64,000 bases of DNA, from positions 186,001-250,000 of the forward strand of contig JAGTJL010000033.1 of assembly GCA_020746875.1 (NCBI GenBank). The letters are read 5' to 3'. Source of the DNA: Rhexocercosporidium sp. MPI-PUGE-AT-0058. Its lineage: Eukaryota > Ascomycota > Leotiomycetes > Helotiales. Shown one piece after another: positions 22,485 to 35,099 of this stretch. Numbering within the stretch: the stretch's first letter is position 1; the number at the start of each line of letters is the position of its first letter. The translations under genes were made by a program, and so were the position numbers. Below the pieces are notes generated by a model, which was not told where the DNA came from, did not search any database, and saw only the letters and a program-made list of their open reading frames with translations.

Positions 22485-25400
22485 TATTTTAATAATTAAT
22501 ATAAAAAGTAAATAAAAAAGCTAAAATAAAATATATAAAAAAGCCTAAAGGCCTCTTATATTAATTATAAAGACCGAAACCGATAAGTACTCGAATTAAT
22601 ATAAACTTATTTACTTAAAAATCCCTTAGCCCTTAAAGCAAAACTAAATACGGCACCTCGACAATCTTTTGTAATATAACGAAAAGCATAAGAAGTTTAA
22701 AAGGAAACTACTTACCTTTAATATAAGAATACTTAAACTATTAAAAATGCTAGCTTTAATACGTAAAGCATTAATATTAAAAAAGATTGGATTAAAAATA
22801 GCCGAATTACGCCGTTAAAAACGCCTTAACTAATATTAAAGTATATTTAATACTTCGGAAACGAAAAGTAAACTATTTAAAATAAATTTAATAAATTTTA
22901 ACGTTAACCGCACTTTTAATAGGCGTATTTATTACTCTTTTCCTTTTCTTTTTTTATTAAGGGCCTACTTTAGGCTAGCGAGACAGAGCCTAATAAAAAA
23001 GTATATAAAGTTCTACTTTATGCCTTTTTAATTAATTTTCAATCTTAAGTCATTTTACGCCGAAATTAACTTTAATAATAATAAAGCTTTTATATTTAAT
23101 AAAATTTATTTACTTTACTTAAGCTTATACGTTTATTTATTATAAAGACAAAAGGCTTAAACTTCGGCGTCTTTCGGGCTTTATTACTTTAAGAAAAGCT
23201 TAAAGCTATAAACTCTTTAACTTAATATTTTACTTATATATTTCCTTTATTTTTTCGAGCTCGTATATTCTTTCTTTTTTAATATAATATAATATATTTT
23301 TTACTTTTTTATTAATAATATTAAGTGCATTTACTCTTTAATAAATCACCAATTTCATTAAGAAAAATTAATTATATTTAAAATTAATATTAAAAACAAC
23401 GCCTTTAATAATAACTTAAAGGGCAAGGAGTTTAAACGACCTTTTAATAACTTCTTTATAACCCGAAGAAGCTCTACGACCCCGACTATAGACTACTCTA
23501 TTACCAAGACAGGCTCTATAAGCTCTATAAGCTCTTTTACTTTTGTATTTACTAAGCCTTTAATAGAGCTTAATATCGCTGGAATCACTAGCTTTACTTT
23601 ATTATAACTACCGGAAATACTTATAAATCATACTTTAATTATAAATAAAAAAAAGAAAAGAAATAAAGGCGGCGATAGCAATTTATAATAAATATATTTA
23701 ATTATAATTAAAGTAATAGCCATTTAAAAAGCTTTAATATAAGAGCTTAGGCCGCCCCTTAAGCTTTACCGGCTTATATAACACTTACTTAACTTATATA
23801 CTTTTAATTTATATTATATTTGCCTTTAAAGTAGGGGGACTTAACCTCGTTAATATAAGTTATATAGCACCGCTTTAGGCTTAAGCCACTTCCGCTTAAG
23901 CTTTTTAATTAATACGACTTACGCTAAGATAATATAGACTTACTAAAACCTTTATATTTTATAAAGTAAACGAGGCTTTAAATAATTACTATTATAAACT
24001 TATTTTTAATAATATAACGTCTTAATAGCTTATATCTTAGGCCGTACGACTTGCCACGGACTTTATTAAAGGACTTTTTTATTTTATAATAACTTAAGCT
24101 ATATTAATTTTAAGTACCTTTAGTTACTTATACTTTAATAAGAATAATATTATTAAGTCCTTTAAAACCTTAAAGTAACTCTTTACGGCTTAAGGTATTA
24201 TAAATAACGTTAAAAAGAAATAATACGTCGTAAACTATTATACCCTCGAAATAGGCCAAAACAATAAGTAGCTCCTCGACTTTCTTAATAGTATTTATTA
24301 AGAATTAATTAAAGAAGTTATAAAAGAATATTAAACGTTCGACCTTAAATAATATCGTTATACTCTTTAAAATTTAAAGAGAATATTTAATAACTTTAAA
24401 TATATTATAAAATATACTTTTAAATTTTAATCTTAATAATTCCTTCGAGCTTTTAAAGAAATTAATTAAGTTTATATATAAAAGAAAATTATTATAAAGC
24501 GACAAATAATTATAAAGTTTTTAATAGCTTTACTTAAGTACTTAAGGCAAAAGGCCAGAACTTTTATAAAAAATAATAATACCTTTAATATAAAAAATAT
24601 ATAATTTTTTAATAAAATATATATTAAAATAAAAGGCTTATTCTAAGTCGAGCGGGAAATCGACACGTTAATTAAGGAGGAAGTATTATTTATGCGAATT
24701 ACTTAAGCCGACCGCCTTCGACTTAAGTCGAGTAATAGTAAAACTCCCTCTTTAGCGATATTATTTAAGAGGCTTAATCTTATAGCTTACCCCGAGTTTA
24801 TAAAATATAAAAATAATTCTTTAACTTAAGAAATTAACGATATCTTTAAGAAGAGTTCGGTACTTCGTCTTAAATTAAATTAAGAAAAGTATATTTAAAA
24901 AGAAGTTATTCTTATTATTAAAAGGCTAACTCGCGATATTAATTAAATTATAAAACAAGACATTAATACGATTATAAAAGGACTAAATAACTTACGCATT
25001 TTATACGCTATTATAAAGAAAAAAAAAGAATATAAAGTTAATAGTTAAAGTCAAGGCTTTATTTACTTATAAGTCGATTGCATACCCCGAAAAAGCTGAG
25101 GTATTTTATTAAGATTTTAAAATAAACTCTAAATATAATCGACGTTTTAATATAAAGAATAATATAAGCACTAAATGACTCTTTTACTTTAATAAGCCGA
25201 TTCCGAGTACTAAACCTTAAGGATTTTATAAGTATTAAAATTAATATTATAAGTTTAAAAAGTAACTTAATTTAAGAATTATTTATAAAAATAAAAATAA
25301 TTCCATTTATATAAACCTTTAAAAAAAAAGCTTAAGCGATTTAATTTCCTTAGGATAAATTAAAGAAAAAAGTCTTTATTTTATAAATAATTAATACAAA

Positions 25401-25914
25401 AAAAGACTTAAACTTAAGGCGTAAAAAAAAGCAATTTAAAAGAAGCTCTAAAACATTTAAAAAGCCCTTTTAACTTAATAAAATATTATATTAAAGTCAG
25501 CCTTAAAAAGACTAATATTAAAAGTAAGTTAAAAGCCTTAAGACTATTTAAACTTTTTTATTATTTGACTTTTTAATATAATAAAACTAATTAACGTTTA
25601 AAATGTACTTATTACTTTTAATTTAAAAGGAATAAATAATAGCTTCGAAATAATACTTATGAAAATAAAATAATAAAATGCCGCTACTTTTAAAATAATA
25701 ATAAGAGCTAAATTATATATAATCGGAACTTTATTTTAAAAACGCTTTAAGGTTTAAATAAATTATAAAAGATTAAAAGTTCACGAAAAAGTTAAAAATA
25801 CCGTTAAATTTTAAGAACTTATAAATATAAACCTTTTAATTAAAGCACTTAAGGCAAAACCCACTCGGATTATTATAAGGAATAATAATAATAATATTAT
25901 TTTTAAGAAATTAA
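22485..25914. repeat. RIP-degraded sequence, element not identified
   Basis: Dense TAA/TAG in every frame. A plus-strand reading between about 24000 and 25700 has long basic, Lys-rich segments that could be a decayed copia gag, which would fit the copia RNase H downstream, but no diagnostic motif survives. I saw no host gene. Confidence 0.4.
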
Positions 25915-26229
25915 TATTGGATTTCACTTCGGTAACTCGTGCCGATTCTATCTTAGAATAGCCGAAGGAGTTTCTATTGCTTACGCGGCCAGGAAATTAC
26001 CTTTGTATTCCGGGAAATTACGCTTGTATTTAATTACGTAGCTCGTATAAGTTACGTAATTAGTTACGTAATCGTAAAAGCTTTTAAAAAAGTTATTATT
26101 TTATATATAACTACCGAAGAGCTCTTCTAGCTCTTTAAGCAAGTAAGCAAGCAAGCAATTCTCTCTCTTTGATTACGTGTCCTCAACTACTGCGCTTCCT
26201 CATTCCTGATTGGCTCGCCTATTCTCACA
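25915..26229 (+). repeat. LTR of family 3 (315 bp), probably solo
   Basis: Inverted counterpart of 56635-56941. It starts TATTGGATTTCAC (TGTTGG in the other copy) and ends ATTCTCACA. The flanks are ATTAA and ATTTA, so the target duplication is imperfect. It interrupts copia sequence. Confidence 0.75.
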
Positions 26230-27274
26230 ATTTATAAACTAATAATATACTTTTCTTAATAAATAATAAATTTATAGTTAAAAAAAAAGAATTATTAAAG
26301 TCAGGAAAGAAAGTAAAACTACGAAAAGAGTTTATAATAAATTATGCTTTTAAATTTAATAAAGGAATAATTACTCTTAATATTAATGTTAATATATACT
26401 TAAATTAAACATAATAAACCGAATCTTTATAATTTATTTAAAAAAAAGTAATAAATATAACCGGTAGTAAAAGTAAAGTTATTAAGAACGCTATTTTAAG
26501 AGAGTAATACGTTATATAACGAGCCCGCGGAGCTTATCTTAATATTATTTCGCAACTTAAAGCTGCGTTTAATTTATTACGCATAATATAAGTAATTAAT
26601 ATTTAATATTACTACGTTAAAAAACTAAATAAAAGACTTTAATAGCAAAAGGATAATAGCGGCAAAAGCTTACGATTCGTTAAATTAAAAATTGCCAGTG
26701 TGTAAATAGCTATTTTTATAAACGGAAGCTTTACTAATAACGCCGATTATAACTCGTAAATTAGTTTCGTTGTTATTATTATTAATAAAAACGGAAAAGT
26801 TAATATATTTTATTAATTAAATATAAAGTGCAAAAGAATTACTTGTTCTGTATTAACCTTAAAACTCTTTATAATAAGTAACGGCTTTAATATAACATTA
26901 GTTATTAAGTCAATATTTAAAGCAGTATTTAATACGACTATTTTATTACGTATTTACACGGATTTTAAATTAATTTACGATTATATTATTAAACTAAGTA
27001 TAATATAAGAGAAGAGATTAATAGTCGACTTTATATGCTTTTACTAAAGCTATAAACGTAAGGAAATCGATAGAATCAATTAAATTAATAGAACTAGTAA
27101 CCCCGCCGACGTTATAATTAAGTTAAAGGCTTACTTAATATTACGTGAGTTAATCGAAATTAATAAGTTCGATACTAAGTTAATTAAACAAGTAAAGAAA
27201 AAGGCAAGCTCTTAAAAAAGAATTATTAATATATAAATAATAATATTTACGGAATCACGTGAATACGGAGAATA
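26230..27274 (+). pseudogene. Copia RT C-terminus and RNase H remnant, RIP-decayed
   Basis: Recognisable in order on the plus strand: R-G-A-Y-x-x-x-x-x-Q-x-x-A-A-F (about 26525), R-F-V-K-L (26675), G-S-F-T-N-N (26728), then IKCKRIT followed by SVL-x-x-x-L (about 26825-26870), D-F-K-L-I-Y-D (about 26960), I-Q-E-K-R-L-I-V-D (27005), and N-P-A-D-V at about 27100. This is the RNase H domain typical of fungal Ty1/copia elements. Protease, integrase and most of RT are absent. Stops are TAA/TAG. Confidence 0.75.
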
Positions 27275-27524
27275 AGTTAATATAAGAGTTGCATATCGCA
27301 AGAAGTAAATAAAGAGCACTTGACGCTAGCTACTTTAGGATTAACGTGTAATAAAAGCCTCTTACATATAAAGCTCTTATTAACACATTAAAAGTAGCTC
27401 TTTAAACTTGAATAAATATATGGAATATAACTAAAGCTTTATATTATATAATCGAGTCTCACTACAATTAACTAAGTTGTTACTTATTATCGGGAGGGAT
27501 AAGCAATATAGTGTAATTAACAAA
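27275..27524 (+). repeat. Candidate 3' LTR of the copia remnant
   Basis: Follows the RNase H end, starts TATAAGAGTTGCATATCGC (TGTAAGAG if corrected) and ends GTGTAATTAACA. There is no second copy in the window, so the boundaries are guesses from position and TG...CA ends. Confidence 0.35.
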
Positions 27525-27599
27525 AATATATCTCGTAAAACTTATTTCGCATTTTCTTTATTATTTTAAGAGCCCTTCGGTACTTCTTTTTTATAATAT

Positions 27600-28900
27600 T
27601 ATATTAGCTTTTGGCTTTTGTTTATAATTTACTCTCGAATTACGTAAGATGCTTTTTCTTATTTTTATTTAATTATTAAAGGACCGCTTTTTAGCTTATC
27701 TTATTAGTATTTATTATTAAGATAATCTTACTTTCTTCGGGCTCGTAATTAATCTTAATTAAAGTAAATGTATTAAGAAGCGTATTTTTTAAAAGTTATA
27801 TAACTTTTTTTAAAAGTTTTAATTAAACGAATTTAATTCCTTTTTTTATTATAGCGTAAATCGGTGCCGCGATAATAAAAAAGTTTTTAATTTAAAAGTA
27901 ATAATATATTATAATTTTAATAAACGCTTTTACTTTAATCACGCTTTTATATTACTTTTATTTATAAATTTTCGAAATTTTCGATATCTTAAAGTGCCGC
28001 TTTTTATTATCTATAATATATCTTATAATTTTTAACCTAAGTAAGTAATATTAAGACTTTAATCCGACAATTACTTTTATTTTCTTAAAGCGTATTAATA
28101 TATTATTTAAGTTTTAAATATATTTTATAATAAATCTCCGGATTCTTAATAATATTTTTTTATTATTATAAAACAATATAAAACCTTTAACTCTTATATT
28201 ATTTATATAAAATAAAGCTATATAAGGAATATAATCTAAAAGAATCTTATAAATCACTCGTATAAATTAAGCGATCGAGTTAGTTATTTCTTAAAGAAGT
28301 CTCGTTATCCGGAGTAAGTTAATCGGGATATAAATCGCTGTTATATCCCTTAATCGAGCGTATAATAAAAATTAATTATATTTTAAGAAAAAGTCTATTA
28401 ATAATACCATAATTAATTTAATAAATTCAGTTAAGAATTAATTAATATTTAATAAAATATTCGCGTCTCGTATTATAATTCTGTTTATTTTTATTACGGC
28501 TATAATAAGTCGATATAATCTTTTTTCTTTTTTAATTATAAGAAATTATTTATTCTTATATAATTTATAATATTATTTCAGGATTCTTTACTTTAGCTTT
28601 TCCTTTAGTATTAAAATAATCTTATTTTATAAAGCTTTTAATATAAAAAAAGACTTTTCTTATTAAGTTTTATGTAATATTATTTTAATTTTTAAAGCGA
28701 TAAAACTTCTTTTTTAATTCCTTTTAAATAAGTTTAGTCAAAAGCTAGTATTACTTCCCGATTTAAAAGCGTTTTATAAATGAGTTTTCGTTTTTATTTT
28801 AAGATTTATTTTTTAATAATTAATTATTTAAACTGTTCTTTTATTAACTTATTTTTTATTATTAATTTAAAGAACCTTTTAATAATAAAGTCGTTAAATT
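27600..28900 (-). pseudogene. Gypsy D' RT end and RNase H, RIP-decayed
   Basis: On the minus strand the phrases IIAAPIYAIIKKGIKFV and LIKINYEPEESKIIL match the junction of RT thumb and RNase H in fungal gypsy polyproteins, where a catalytic Asp-containing D-A-S normally follows; here it has become N-T-N. Stops are TAA/TAG. Elements of this group replicate through tRNA-primed reverse transcription; this copy cannot. Confidence 0.75.
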
Positions 28901-31319
28901 TGCTTCTCGAGCGGGGTGGCCTTGCTTTTTCGTCTTCCTCGAATTAATTATTAATTCCTTTAAGTATATTCTTATTTATCTTTCTTAAATTAATTAACTT
29001 TACTTATCGATTTTCCTTTTATATAATATATTAATTTTTACCGATTTTAATAATAAAGCTTTAAGTAAATAACTATCGAATATAAAGAAGAAGTTTTTTT
29101 TATTTTTATTTAATTAAAATACGAAAATCTTTAATTTTAATTAATATTTAACTTTTAATCTAAGATTAAAAGTCTTATATTCTTTTATTTTTATTTTTAT
29201 TTCTTTTAATAATAACCGAAGATCCGAAACGCTTATAAAATCTCTTAAAACCTTACTTTTAATTAATAATCTCGGATTATTAATAAAATCCTTTAAATTT
29301 AAATTATTTAAGCTTTCTTAAAAATTAATATCTTTTTTAATACGTATATTAATTAAACGTTTTCCGTTTCGTTTTCGTATTTCGCTTTATTTTTAATAAT
29401 TATAACTCTTTTAATTGCTATTCTCTTTATATTTAAAAAAGTTACTTATATAATTTTATTTTTAAAGTAATTAAAACTTATACGATTTTTTAAAATAAAT
29501 AATATATTTAATAAAATATTATAGCTAACGTTATTAATAATTATAAAATCGGTATAATTTTTAATCTTTTTAATATTTATTATTATATTTTAAATATAAC
29601 TCGCGAATATAAATTTATTTCCGATAATAATAATAAACGTTAAAACTTTATAATTTAAGATTAAGAGTCTTATTTCTTTTATTACAGCTCGATTTATTAT
29701 ATTAACTTCCGCTTCGTAATCGATCGTAATCCTACTTTTAATTTATCTTACTACTGTAATTTATAATTTCAGTATTTATATAATTATTTTTAGGCAATTA
29801 TAAATAATTTCGGTTTATTTAGCGATTACGTTAATTAAAACTTCTTTTTTTTAAGAGACTTTTTAAATAATTTTATAAAATTAATTATTTTAACGAAAAA
29901 CTTATTTAATCTTAAGTTTAATTAATACGCTTCTTTACTATTTATAAATATAATCTCGACCTTATATTTTCTTTCGGTAAGGATAATTAGGATTTAGCGA
30001 TTCGTTATCCGATTTTAACGTGATTATAATTCGTATAAGTCTCTTAATTTAAAGTTTAAGTTTTAATTTATAATATTCTTTATTATTCGCTTCTGAGCTA
30101 CGACTGAAATATACTAATTTATTTATTTTTCTTTTCTTAAAACTTCGGTTATTTTTTTTTAATTAAGCGTTTAATTATAATTTTAATTTTAAAGTTAATA
30201 AGATTGTCGTTTATTTTATTATTTTCGTTAATTTCGCTAATTCTTTTTGATTCTTTATTTACTTTATTTAAAAGTGCTTTATAATCCCGTTCTTTTACCG
30301 AAAATATAAAGTGTAATTTCTTTATACTTATTAATTTCTTTTTAACTCCGGCTATATTAATTAATACTAAAGGGCCTTTGAGACTAACTTACTTTCCCTT
30401 TTATATAATATTTACGTTAAAAGAATTACTTAACCGATTTTCTAAGGCTGAATCTACTTTTTCCGATTGTTTTTCGATAATATAAATTAAACGATTAAAT
30501 TTACGTGCTTTTAAGTTCTTATTATATTTTATATTATTAGTTTTTTATTGAATCGCTGCGACTAAGGATTATGTCTTAACTTTTTTTAAATTAATTAAAT
30601 ATCTTCTTAATGCGATCCAATACAAATCTTCTTATACTTATTAATATAATAAACGTTATTATTAATAAAGTAATAAAAGAAGGGATATTAATCTTTAAAC
30701 TTATATAATAAGCTTTCGAACTGATTATTATAAAAGTTATATACTTTATTCTCGTACTTTATTATATTAATATTAACGCTTTTATCTAAATTTATTATTT
30801 CGCTTCTGCTATTTTATTAAAAGTACCCGGGATTAATGAATTTATATTAAATATATTAAAGTAAGATCCGACTCTTAAGATTAAATTTTAAAACGTAAAG
30901 CTTCGCATTTAAAAATTAATTTAATTTAAAATAAATAAAGTTTATTTTTAAATTAATTATTTTTATAATTAAAGCTTTTATTTTATTAATATTTACTTTA
31001 GCTTTCTCTAAGAAAGGCAGCGTAATAAAAGCCTTTTTTATTACTTCGGTAATTATTAAAAGTTAAGTATATTCTTTTATTAAGTCCTGAATTTCTTCTG
31101 TATATAATATTATTAATTATTTCTCTCGCTAAAGAGCTTTTATTATTTGCTTACTTTTAATTATTTTAAGAACGTATTTTATAAATTCGAAATACTTCTT
31201 TTTATAAGATTCTAATTTAAAGTCATCGATCTTAAATTATTTAATAATTTTATTTTAAAAAGAAGCCGGTAATCTTAAAAAAAAAGTATTTATTTTAATC
31301 GACTTTATTAAGGATTTTT

Positions 31320-32780
31320 CGGTATATAAGAGCCTTTAAGACTTAAGAATAAAGTCGGCAATAACTCTTAAGATTTATAATAATACGTTAAATTATAATA
31401 AATTCTTAAAGAAAGTTTATAAACTCTTAAATTTGTTATCGATTATGCTTTTTAAATTCCGATTTTAATATTTTCGCTAATACTTTTTATCTTTCTTTAT
31501 TCTTTTATCTTAAGAGAGTTTTAATAATATTTTATCGAAGGTTATCGTAATATTAAGGCAAACGAATAACTTAATTACTTTTTAATATTCTGTAATTTAT
31601 ATTAATCTTTACGTATTACTTCAGAAAATCCGAGATATTTACTCTCGAAAAAATAAATATACTTATTAACCCGGGGAAGGGCATAATTCTTCGAAGGAAG
31701 TAATTAATATCGCTAGCAGTTATATCTCGTAAGTTCCTTTTAGTTTTTAATATAATATGATGGGTTTGACCTCAGAGGTCCATTTGTCACGTGATTAAGC
31801 TGCATCTTGTTATATTTAAGATAGCCTTTAAAGTAACATCTTTTAAAGATAATAACGATTTTTATTATTATAACTTTTCCTTTTTATTTAAATTATACCT
31901 CTTCCCTCCTTTAATAAATTATACTCTTTAAATATATAATATCTTTAGTATTCGTTAAATAAGTATTTCCTACGTTTACCCTCCGGCACTTGCTTTGCTA
32001 CTTTCTTATTGTGTCCTTGGTGTTTTTCCCTCCACAATAATTTCCGAGTTTTCGAGACTCAAGTTTAAGAGTTTTATAAAACTATTAATTAAAGTGTTTA
32101 ACGAGTTTAAGAAGGATAAAAGTAATCGAATTTAAAAGGTTTTTAGCTTTACTTTAATATTTAATTTAATTCGATCGGAGTTCGGGAACTTAAGAAATTC
32201 CGTAAATAATAAAAATATATATCAATTATTTTTATTATTAAATATTAATAATATTTGTAAGTTTATATTTTTTATTAATTTTTAATCCTGGCTTACTAAT
32301 CTTAGTCTAATAGATTTATTAATCCCTCGGTTAATTTTAGTTAACGTATATTTAGTTTATTTTAGTAGAATACTATAAATTAAAATTAATACTAATAAGA
32401 ACCTTAAAATTAAGAGTTCGGATTACTTAACGATTTCAGTTTAAGTTAAGGTTTACTTTTCGTATTTCGAACTATTAAGAAACGCCTTAATTTAAAATAT
32501 AAAGTTAATAATATTTCTTTTAGTTTTCTTATTTGCTGTTTGTAATTTCCGGCGTTTCGTTAAGAAATTAAGTTCGGCTGTTTAAGCTCTATTAACGGGT
32601 TGCCGAGATAAGTTATTTTAATTTAAGTCTAATTCTTATATTATCGTTAATCGTTAAGTATTTTTAAAAGAAAAAAAAAGCGTTTAATTTAAGAAGCGGA
32701 AAATTACAGATTTCTAGTTTTAATAAATAATCTTAATTGCAAATCGAGATGCTTTTATATAAGTCGTATAAAAACGAATC
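31320..32780 (-). pseudogene. Gypsy D' gag, RIP-decayed and interrupted by a solo LTR
   Basis: Aligned with the gag of D (43695-44890). D keeps FSGANISDFLERY, DYGI and RLPRYYDNLRQDIIKTLPE, the conserved centre of fungal gypsy capsid proteins. Here the same codons carry added TAA/TAG. The family-4 LTR (31758-32036) splits it. Confidence 0.75.
31758..32036 (+). repeat. Solo LTR of family 4 with empty site preserved in the paralogue
   Basis: 279 bp, TGATGGGTTTGACC...CCCTCCACA. ATAAT occurs at 31752-31756 and 32037-32041, flanking the insertion apart from one ambiguous base. The homologous site in element D (about 44117-44131) reads AATATAATTTCCGAG without insertion, so this is a genuine insertion reduced to a solo LTR. 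Confidence 0.85.
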
Positions 32781-32811
32781 CATACGATTTTCTCCTTACG
32801 TAAGTTATTAA

Positions 32812-33028
32812 TATAAAAGCTATAATAACTAAAGAATAAAGCACGGCGTCAGGCATTAAGCAAAGAGCTTAATAACTTTAAAAGATTAAGATTTAAAATA
32901 AAAAAGTATTTAATTCTTTTAATTTTATATAAAAGAAAAGCTTCTTATATAAACTTTTAAAAGTTATATACTTAGTTTCTTAAATAACGCCTTAAGCATC
33001 ATTTCCTGGCTAGAATCGCCACTTTACA
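32812..33028 (-). repeat. 5' LTR of gypsy D'
   Basis: 217 bp, the same length as the two D LTRs. On the minus strand it begins TGTAAAGTGGCGATTCTAGC. Confidence 0.8.
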
Positions 33029-33133
33029 CTATTACTTAACTACGGAACTTAATGCTTAAGAATATAATTATAAAGCCAGTTTCTATTATAATAAATAAGG
33101 AATTAGCTCTTATAAAGTGTTTAAATATATAAT
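33029..33133. other. Short spacer between D' and copia E
   Basis: About 105 bp of A+T-rich sequence with no recognisable content. It ends in ATAAT, which may be the target duplication of copia E. Confidence 0.4.
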
Positions 33134-33314
33134 TATCGTATAGGCACGGGCAGCTACTCTCTTGGCACTGCACGTGACGTAATTAAGTTCTGCTATTATA
33201 GACCGCCTTCAGGAGAATAACTGTTTTTTCCTGATTTTTAAAGCTTTTATAATAATAATTAATTACTTTAATTTAATTAAAATTACTTATAATACTTTAA
33301 TTTACTTTTATATT
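33134..33314 (+). repeat. Copia E 5' LTR
   Basis: 181 bp, begins TATCGTATAGGCACGGGC (TGTCGTAT in the other copy). It is more mutated than the 3' LTR. Confidence 0.75.
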
Positions 33315-35099
33315 ATAATTATAAGCCTTATTAATAAAGCTATTAAATTAATATTCTTCCTTTTATACGCTATTAATTTAAATAAAGCCTATAAGGCAAG
33401 TTTATAAATAAAAAGCATTTATTATACGTTATAAATTTTTTTAATTTTATCATAAAATATAATTTATACCGTTATTTTCTATTAACTCTTCGATTTTATT
33501 CTAAATAAGTATAAAAGCCGAGCAATTAAACTTAATACTTCTTTAGTCTTTCCTCCTTTATCGAATACTTAAAGCTCACAAAAGCAACTCCTTCGCTATA
33601 ATAAACTTAACTTTAGCTTCCTTTTTAAATAATTGAACTCTTTTTAATTATAATAAACGCATTTAAACTCCTTAATATTAAACGTTTAAATCCTTTTATG
33701 TCTTTTATAAAATATAAAATTTAATAAACCCTACGTTATTAATTACTCTTAACCTTCTCGACGCCGAATCGAAACCCTTATCGCTAAACGACTTAAGAAT
33801 ATAATAAAATAAAGAAATTATTAAGTATAATTTTTAAGCTTAAGCAAAGTAAAACGAAAATACTCACGACCTTATAGAAAAAGGCCTTAAGTCAAGCGTA
33901 TTACCACCGGCAAAGGCTATAATTAAAAATATGGATTTAATATATATTACTTTTATAAGAAAATATATAAAAAAGCTCACATAATAGACGGAAAAGGCTC
34001 GAGCTTATAAGGCAGCTTATAAATAAATTTAAAAGATAGTTAATCCTTTTATTTATTAAGGAGTAATTAAGGAATACGAGAATAAATAAGCTTATATAAA
34101 AAAGGAATAATTAATTAAAATAATAAATAAAGACTTTTAATTAAAATTATAAACTTTTTAATTACTTTTTTAAATCTTTAAAAGAGATTACGCCTTTTTA
34201 AAAATAAGTGCTCGTACGCTGGCATAGTTTACTTATAAAAAGAAGCTCGCTATTATTAAGGCAGGGCGAGTTAATTTTAAGGAATAGCTTTAAAAATAAA
34301 AAACGGCTTATTAAAATACTCTTTTATACGACTTATTAAACGTTAAAAGACCGCTAGTAGTACTTAACTTTATTAAAGCGGTATAAGAGAAGCTCGCACC
34401 GGAATAGGCGCGCGAACGGCACTTTAAATTATTAAAAAATAATGCTTTTGAGATAATAAATTAATACTCTTTATTTAATTATATTAATTAATTATTTACT
34501 CTTAATAAAAAATTACTTATAGCTTTTAAATAATAAAAGACAATAAGCTTATATATTATTTTTAAAAGAAAATTAAATGCTCCCGCAACCCCGTCGGCTT
34601 AATAAAACCAGTCGCTAAATACGCGAGTAAATACTTGCTTATATAAATATTACTTTTACCGCTATAAGGCTATTAATTATTATAAATTTCAGTATTATTA
34701 CGACGGCTCGACGGCGAGCAACTTTAAAAACTTATTATTAATAAAGGAAATCAAAAAGACTCGACTTTAATTAAAAAGCGACTTCCTTAACTTCTATCAA
34801 GAAATCGCTAAACTTAATAAAAATATATTATTAATAGCGCAATTAACTTCCGGACTGCCTTTTAGTAATTCCTTTTTTACTTAATTATTAATAGCTTTTA
34901 TAACTTTAAAGTTAATTATTTTAATAAAAGCAAAATACTTTAAAAACGTTTAAGCTTATTTTATAAGCCTTAAATTTCTCGACGAAGCTCTCGCTACTAC
35001 GGGAGTATACGCTATTATAAATATAAATTACTATTTACTTATAAAGAGCACCTTATTTAATAATAAAACTACTATTTATTTAATAAATTTAAAAGCTCT

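Larger units (their letters stand above)
27545..33028 (-). mobile_element. Ty3/gypsy D' (second copy of the D family), strongly RIP-mutated, 3' part missing
   Basis: The 5' LTR (32812-33028, 217 bp) is followed on the minus strand by gag (about 32780-31320, homologous to 43695-44890) and later by RT/RNase H (27600-28900). Integrase and everything downstream are missing at about 27545, where copia debris begins. A solo LTR of family 4 sits inside gag at 31758-32036. Compared with D, nearly all differences are G-to-A or C-to-T, giving a direct view of RIP. Confidence 0.8.
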
